In this document: in pieces, positions 59,714 to 64,000 of the stretch
Layout of the letters: each line of letters begins with the position of its first letter
Position numbering within the stretch: position 1 is the first letter of the stretch
Assembly: GCA_035279405.1 (NCBI GenBank)
Contig: DATEHU010000017.1
Location: 62,001 to 126,000, forward strand
Origin: Gammaproteobacteria bacterium
Lineage (GTDB): Bacteria > Pseudomonadota > Gammaproteobacteria > Natronospirales > REEB76
Length of the DNA stretch: 64,000 nt
Reading direction: 5' to 3'
Notes under the pieces: generated by a model
Told to the model about the DNA's origin: nothing
What the model saw: only the letters and a program-made list of their open reading frames with translations
Databases searched by the model: none
Program-made: the position numbers and the translations under genes

Positions 59714-60045
59714 GTTTCAGGCGCATCGCCGGCCAGGGACGGCCGACCTTGCTGGAATCGAGATTTCGCATGAGCAAGAGACAACCAACACTTCTATACG
59801 ACAGGCATCACGGCCGCTACCGAAGCACGTTTTGATCCCCGGCTGAAGGCGCGCTCCGCGCCGCCATTTCACCCAAGCTGAATCGGGCTCTGAAACGCAC
59901 GGAGATGAGCCGTTACGCCCATTTATATCGGGAGTTTCCGATAAATGAATATCTGAACATTTTTTCCCGTCCCCGAACGTTGCCGCAATGCGCGGTGCCG
60001 TTCCCGACTTCGCAACAACAACCCAACCCCAAGGAGGTTAGTGTC
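59714..60045. other. Intergenic region before the PagL-like gene
   Basis: About 332 bases with no supported gene; composition is lower in GC near the end. A strong AAGGAGGT ribosome-binding site ends it. No repeat or promoter stands out. Confidence 0.4.
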
Positions 60046-60498
60046 ATGAATAGCATCCTAAATCACAAAATCACAGTTATTTTCGCCGCACTTCTGGCGG
60101 CCTTATTGCTGGCGGCGCCCGCGGTGCATGCGCAGACCGGCATCAGCATCGGCTACACCGGCATGCACGACGGCCAGCGCGGCCGCGCTTTGATCTTTGA
60201 TTACCGTCCCGAGGGCACACACTGGAATTTCAGTGCCGGCAATATATCTCACACACTCAACCGCGACACGACCTGGGCGGGCGTGCAATACATGATTGTT
60301 GACCGTGATCTGTTTGCCGGTTTTGGCCCGGCCCTGATTACGCGGCAGACATCCACGCTTACCAGCCAGTACCAATTCATCACCACTTTCGGTTGGCACC
60401 ATGGCCACTGGGAGCTGGCGGTGCGCCACATTTCCAACGGCGGCACCCGTGGCGACAACATCGGTGAAAATCTGGTGACGCTGGGATGGAGCTTCTGA
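60046..60498 (+). CDS. PagL-like lipid A 3-O-deacylase
   Basis: A 150-residue outer-membrane protein with a signal peptide (VIFAALLAALLLAAPAVHA). The mature protein has the size and strand pattern of the eight-stranded PagL barrel. Active-site-like residues occur near the C-terminus: AVRHISNGGTRGDNIGENL gives H128, S130, N131 and a Glu at 141. PagL removes the 3-hydroxyacyl chain of lipid A. Similarity is limited to this motif and overall pattern, so the assignment is moderate. The gene has one of the strongest ribosome-binding sites in the window. Confidence 0.75.
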   Translation: MNSILNHKITVIFAALLAALLLAAPAVHAQTGISIGYTGMHDGQRGRALIFDYRPEGTHWNFSAGNISHTLNRDTTWAGVQYMIVDRDLFAGFGPALITRQTSTLTSQYQFITTFGWHHGHWELAVRHISNGGTRGDNIGENLVTLGWSF

Positions 60499-60729
60499 CG
60501 CGTCTTGCTTCGCGCGGAACTCCACTGCGCGGCCGGCTTTCGTTCCCTCTTTGAGAGCCGGCCGGACGTCCCCCCAACGTCCGCAGCTTGCCGGTGCGCC
60601 GCCCGTTCCACGGCGCGCCGGCATTTTTATGCGCGGCGCAAACACGTGGCACGTGTAACGCGTCGGGCCTTGGTCTGGAAATCAGGGGAATCGGGCTTAT
60701 ATTAACGACTGGTGGCAGGTACTTTATAT

Positions 60730-61374
60730 ATGAGGAATCCGGTGCTTAATATTCACAAGACATCCATGCTTTCCCGCGACCAGATGCTGCCGGGGCGCGC
60801 CCAGCCAATCCACACGGCGGAGCGCCACTTCGTCAACGGACATTCGCTCATGCCGCCGTTCCCCGACGGGATGGAGGATGCGACGTTTGGTCTCGGATGT
60901 TTCTGGGGAGCGGAGCGCATGTTCTGGCAGCAGCCGGGTGTGTACGTGACGGCCGCCGGTTACGCAGGCGGCCACACGCCCAACCCGACCTACGAGGAAG
61001 TCTGCAGCAATCGCACCGGCCACGCCGAAGTAGTGCGCGTGGTGTTCGATCCCCAGGTCATTGGCTACAAACAGTTGCTGAGTATTTTCTGGGAGGCGCA
61101 CGACCCGACGCAGGGCATGCGTCAGGGCAACGACGTCGGCGCACAGTATCGCTCCTGTGTATTTACATATAACAGCGAGCAGCAGTGTGCCGCGGAGCAA
61201 TCGCTGCAACAGTACCAGCAGGCGTTGGGCGCCGCCGGGTATCCGACGATCACAACGGAAATCCGGACAAACGGCGAGTTTTATTACGCCGAGGATTACC
61301 ACCAGCAATATCTTGCGAAAAATCCCGACGGCTATTGCGGCCTGCGCGGCACCGGGGTGCGCTGTCCGGGCTGA
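60730..61374 (+). CDS. msrA: Peptide-methionine (S)-S-oxide reductase MsrA
   Basis: A 214-residue MsrA. The active site [11 protein letters not shown] contains the catalytic Cys; [45 protein letters not shown] and the C-terminal [12 protein letters not shown] with resolving cysteines are all present. It repairs oxidised methionine. The ATG at 60730 gives the normal E. coli-like N-terminal extension; a GTG at 60712 is possible. Confidence 0.94.
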   Translation: MRNPVLNIHKTSMLSRDQMLPGRAQPIHTAERHFVNGHSLMPPFPDGMEDATFGLGCFWGAERMFWQQPGVYVTAAGYAGGHTPNPTYEEVCSNRTGHAEVVRVVFDPQVIGYKQLLSIFWEAHDPTQGMRQGNDVGAQYRSCVFTYNSEQQCAAEQSLQQYQQALGAAGYPTITTEIRTNGEFYYAEDYHQQYLAKNPDGYCGLRGTGVRCPG

Positions 61375-61427
61375 ACATGCTTTGCGCTTGTGCTATGTTG
61401 ATTTCCCGCCCATCCTTTCGGGGTCGC

Positions 61428-62735
61428 ATGAACGCAAAGACACATTCACGTTCTGCCGCGCCCCTGTCGGAAGCCGATAAGCGGCTCGCCGCCGCGCCCT
61501 CGGCGTGGCGGTATTTCCCAAGCCTCGCGCACTACCCGCTGCACCGCGATGCGCTCATCGTGGTCTTGATTTTGGGTCTAGGCCTGTGGCTGATGCAGTT
61601 CAGCAGTACATATATCGTGTTGCTGCTGGCTCTGGGCATGGCGTTCGTGACGCAATATCTGCTGGGCGTAGTGCAGAGCACAGCTCTGGGTTACGCTGCG
61701 CCGCCTCCGTTCGTCAGGGAAATCCTGTCCCAGCCGAATTATTTTCGCCTGCTGGCGCTCGCGCTCTACCTCGTGCCGCTGACGCTCTTGGTATTGTTCG
61801 CGGCGCATTTCCGGCTTGCTTGGCTGGCCTATCCATTGCTTGCAATCGGTGCATTCCTGTTGCCGGCATTCATCGCGGTGCTGGCGCTGGCGGACGACGT
61901 GCGCGAGGCCGGCCAGCCCCTGAAGCTCAGGCATTTCATCCTCCAAGCTGGCGATGCGTATCTGGTCGTCGGCCTGCCAATGGCGGCGCTGGCATTGGCC
62001 GCCTATGCGTTCGGCGGAAGCATGTTTTCTCTGCTGGCCGCGCTGGGTGCGATCTGGTTGCTGATGATGAGCTGCCACCTTTTGGGTTTTGTCGCGTTCC
62101 ACGGTTATGCGCAAATGAACGTGGGCATGGAAGAACTGAAGAAAACCGAGGATATACGCCGACTGGAAAATCAGCAAGCGAAGCTCGGGGAGCTGCTGTT
62201 GCAGGTGGATCTACTGCTGGCCGCGGGCGATCAGCGCGCCGCCTGTGATGCCATGTTCCTTGACCCCGGACCGCTGCATGATGCGCAGAAGTTCCATGAG
62301 GATCTGTATGAAGCATTGCGCAGCCGCGGGCAAGTTATCCTCGCGCTGGTCCAGGGCAAGCGACTCATGCACTTGTTGATGCATCAAAACAAGACGGGGC
62401 GTGCGCTCACGGTGTATGAGCAATGCCTGAATCTCTGCGGCTTCTTCGAGCCCCGCGAATTGCTCGAAGCGCTGCAACTCGCGGAATCGGCCTTGCAGGA
62501 AGGGCGCCTGCCGCTGTTCGACAAGATCGCCGCCGGTATAGTGCAGCAGCATCCAGGATCGGACGAGGCAGTGGGTTTACAGTTTCGCCGCGTGCGTTAC
62601 CTGATTGAGGCCCAAAAGGACGAAGCCGGCGCGCTCCGGGATCTTGAAGCGCTGCTTTCCGAAACCGACAATCCTCTCTATCCGCGCATCGCCGCGCTGC
62701 ACAAAACGTTGAGCGCTCCGCGTTCGTCGCGCTGA
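61428..62735 (+). CDS. Membrane protein with a C-terminal TPR-like helical domain
   Basis: A 435-residue protein. Five or six transmembrane helices occupy about residues 45-230 (ALIVVLILGLGLWLM to IWLLMMSCHLLGFVAF); the C-terminal 190 residues are helical (GMEELKKTEDIRRLENQQAKLGELLLQVDLLLAAGDQRAA and repeats), suggesting tetratricopeptide-like repeats in the cytoplasm. I do not know a named family. The ATG at 61428 follows a GC-rich leader; ATG at 61395 is possible. It is downstream of msrA on the same strand. Confidence 0.75.
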   Translation: MNAKTHSRSAAPLSEADKRLAAAPSAWRYFPSLAHYPLHRDALIVVLILGLGLWLMQFSSTYIVLLLALGMAFVTQYLLGVVQSTALGYAAPPPFVREILSQPNYFRLLALALYLVPLTLLVLFAAHFRLAWLAYPLLAIGAFLLPAFIAVLALADDVREAGQPLKLRHFILQAGDAYLVVGLPMAALALAAYAFGGSMFSLLAALGAIWLLMMSCHLLGFVAFHGYAQMNVGMEELKKTEDIRRLENQQAKLGELLLQVDLLLAAGDQRAACDAMFLDPGPLHDAQKFHEDLYEALRSRGQVILALVQGKRLMHLLMHQNKTGRALTVYEQCLNLCGFFEPRELLEALQLAESALQEGRLPLFDKIAAGIVQQHPGSDEAVGLQFRRVRYLIEAQKDEAGALRDLEALLSETDNPLYPRIAALHKTLSAPRSSR

Positions 62736-62744
62736 TAGCCCTGC

Positions 62745-63038
62745 CTATTTGAGATAGGTGTCGTCCGGATAGCACCAGGCCCAGTCCGGTTCGGCTTCGA
62801 TGGTCTTGATGATGGGGTGCTGGCTGCTCGCGTAATGCGCGCGCGCGTGGCGGTTCCTGGAGCTGTCGCAGCAACCCACATGTCCGCAGATCATGCAGAT
62901 GCGCAGATGCACCCAGGTGTCGTCCTGGGCGACGCATTCCGGGCACACGTGCGCCGTGTAGCTCACTTCACGGGCCTGACCGGTGTGTTTGCAGAGTTTC
63001 GAGTGGAGTTGTTGCGCGGTCAATTTCACGCTGGGCAT
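62745..63038 (-). CDS. UBP-type zinc-finger protein
   Basis: A 97-residue protein that is nearly all a ZnF-UBP domain: KHTGQAREVSYTAHVCPECVAQDDTWVHLRICMICGHVGCCDSSRNRHARAH. The paired Cys and His residues for three zinc sites are present. Bacterial members are uncharacterised; in eukaryotes the domain binds ubiquitin C-termini, which is not relevant here. It is convergent with the TPR-membrane protein. The ATG at 63038 is preceded by a purine-rich site on the minus strand. Confidence 0.87.
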   Translation of the reverse strand: MPSVKLTAQQLHSKLCKHTGQAREVSYTAHVCPECVAQDDTWVHLRICMICGHVGCCDSSRNRHARAHYASSQHPIIKTIEAEPDWAWCYPDDTYLK

Positions 63039-63138
63039 ATTGGCCTCCGGTGACAATGTTGCATGAGGACTCTGGGGTACCCTCACCCGGCGCTTCGCAC
63101 CACCCTCTCCCGGAGGGAGAGGGGGTTCTGTAAGGGGG

Positions 63139-64000
63139 CTATTGACTGGCGATCGGCCGCACGGTGAAGGACGGCGCCTTGAGCCGCTCGCCCTTGTACG
63201 CTTTGACTTCGCCAAAATGCCGCCGGGCTTCCCAGTCATCGCGCGCCGCGCGGATTTCCTCGGCGGTGCGCGCCACGAAATTCCACCAGATGATCACAGC
63301 CTCGCCGAAGGGCGCACCGCCGATGAGCACCGCGTGCGCGGGTGCCTTGCTCGTCAATTCCAGGCCACTGCGGTGGGTGCCGAGGTAGTGCAAGGCGCCG
63401 GGCGTGAGGCGCGTGCCTTCCAGGTCAAGTTCGCCCTCGATGATTACCAGCGCGTGCTCCCAAGCGGGATTGAGCGGCAATCTGAGTTTGCCGTTGGCGC
63501 CCATCCTGAGTTCTGCTCCCACCAATGGCGAAAATTCCCGGGCTCGGACGCGCACGTCGTGCAGTTCGCCCATGAATATCTGTACGCGCCCGCCGCCCGG
63601 CTCGAGCACCGGCAGGTCCTTGTAGTGATCGAATGCGGGTTCGCGTCGGCGCTCCGCTTCCGGCAGCGCCACCCACAACTGCAAACCGTGCAGCTTGCCG
63701 GAATTCTGCGGCGGAGTTTCTTCCGAATGCGCAATCCCGCGTCCGGCGGTCATCAGGTTCAATTCACCGGGACGCGCCATGCCGGTGAACCCCAGGCTGT
63801 CGTTGTGCAGGACTTCACCCGAGAACAGCCACGACACGGTTTGCAGGCCGATGTGCGGGTGTGGCGCCACATCCATGGCTTTGCGGCCGCTGAATGACAG
63901 CGGCCCGTAGTAATCGAAGAAGCACCACGGTCCCACCAGGCGGTGCTGGCGCAGCGGCAGCGCGCGTACCACCGTCAGGCCGCCGCCCAGTTCGGCGTTG
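63139..64000 (-). CDS. Pirin-family protein (5' end outside the window)
   Basis: At least 287 residues of a pirin. The N-terminal cupin has WCFFDYYGP, PHPHIGLQTVSWLFSGEVLHNDSLG and a metal set (His pair in PHPHIG, His/Glu in AHSEETP); the C-terminal cupin has PSFT-like ending. The frame is open to the window edge and reads NAELGGGLTVVRALPLR before the first in-frame Met, so the start lies beyond 64000. Pirins can be quercetin dioxygenases or regulators; function here is not determined. Confidence 0.9.
   Translation of the reverse strand, partial: NAELGGGLTVVRALPLRQHRLVGPWCFFDYYGPLSFSGRKAMDVAPHPHIGLQTVSWLFSGEVLHNDSLGFTGMARPGELNLMTAGRGIAHSEETPPQNSGKLHGLQLWVALPEAERRREPAFDHYKDLPVLEPGGGRVQIFMGELHDVRVRAREFSPLVGAELRMGANGKLRLPLNPAWEHALVIIEGELDLEGTRLTPGALHYLGTHRSGLELTSKAPAHAVLIGGAPFGEAVIIWWNFVARTAEEIRAARDDWEARRHFGEVKAYKGERLKAPSFTVRPIASQ

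Noticed and set aside
1-64000. tRNA, rRNA, CRISPR array or prophage
   Set aside because: No cloverleaf with CCA context, rRNA signature, regularly spaced short repeats, integrase or phage structural gene was seen on reading.

Overview
The window is a 64 kb piece of a GC-rich bacterial chromosome. It has no rRNA, tRNA, CRISPR array or intact insertion sequence that I can recognise. Gene content points to a gammaproteobacterium, probably near Xanthomonadales/Nevskiales: an aryl-polyene (xanthomonadin-like) pigment cluster, FabV, GreB, a DUF5062 protein, MipA/OmpV and PagL-like outer-membrane proteins, and GGDEF/EAL proteins. The taxonomic placement is inference from content only.

Layout. 0.2-2.4 kb: an orphan receiver protein, the enoyl reductase FabV and a small lipoprotein. 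2.6-20.6 kb: a nearly complete aryl-polyene (APE) cluster in two divergent units. The minus-strand unit (17.2 to 2.6 kb) runs MipA/OmpV, PAP2, ApeC, ApeD, ACP, ApeH, ApeI, ApeJ, an aromatic-amino-acid ammonia-lyase, ApeK, ApeL, ApeM, ApeN, ApeO, ApeP, ApeQ, mostly with overlapping stop and start codons. The plus-strand unit (17.3 to 20.6 kb) carries a phosphopantetheinyl transferase, a polysaccharide-deacetylase-like protein, a second ACP and ApeR. Together they would make or load an aryl starter, extend it on ACPs with ketosynthase/ketoreductase/dehydratase enzymes, attach the product to a lipid-like carrier and move it to the outer membrane. 20.6-27.2 kb: a relic of a second ApeR 3' end, a frameshifted corA, a PLD-type nuclease, two related small proteins, DedA and a diguanylate cyclase. 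27.4-32.4 kb: a 2-oxoacid:acceptor oxidoreductase set (GltD-like/ferredoxin fusion, alpha-gamma fusion, beta), interrupted by a dispersed repeat. 32.3-33.7 kb: a divergent monooxygenase/CGNR-regulator cassette with a 36-bp perfect palindrome, followed by a relic of the korB 3' end. 33.9-41.8 kb: housekeeping and metabolic genes (tricorn-like peptidase, DoxX, GIY-YIG, GMC oxidoreductase, MFS). 42.1-43.8 kb: a lower-GC two-gene unit encoding a 54-residue peptide and an LpxL-like acyltransferase with a PqqD/RRE-like C-terminal domain, a candidate lipidated-peptide (RiPP-like) system. 43.8-50.3 kb: two tandem GGDEF-EAL proteins, a ParB-like protein, and two more copies of the dispersed repeat. 50.3-64 kb: mixed chromosomal genes (CBS, saccharopine-dehydrogenase-like, GreB, SprT-like, acyl-CoA dehydrogenase, an ArsR-OYE-GST group, a PagL-like protein, MsrA, UBP zinc finger, and a pirin cut by the window edge).

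The least conventional signals are: (1) the small peptide plus acyltransferase/RRE-like pair at 42.2-43.8 kb; (2) a MITE-like repeat with terminal inverted repeats, in three copies, whose ends coincide with the stop codons of neighbouring genes; (3) two places where a diverged duplicate of a gene's 3' end lies a short distance downstream of that gene (apeR, korB); (4) the ammonia-lyase with an unusual Tyr-His pair at its substrate-selectivity position; and (5) corA broken within its GMN motif.
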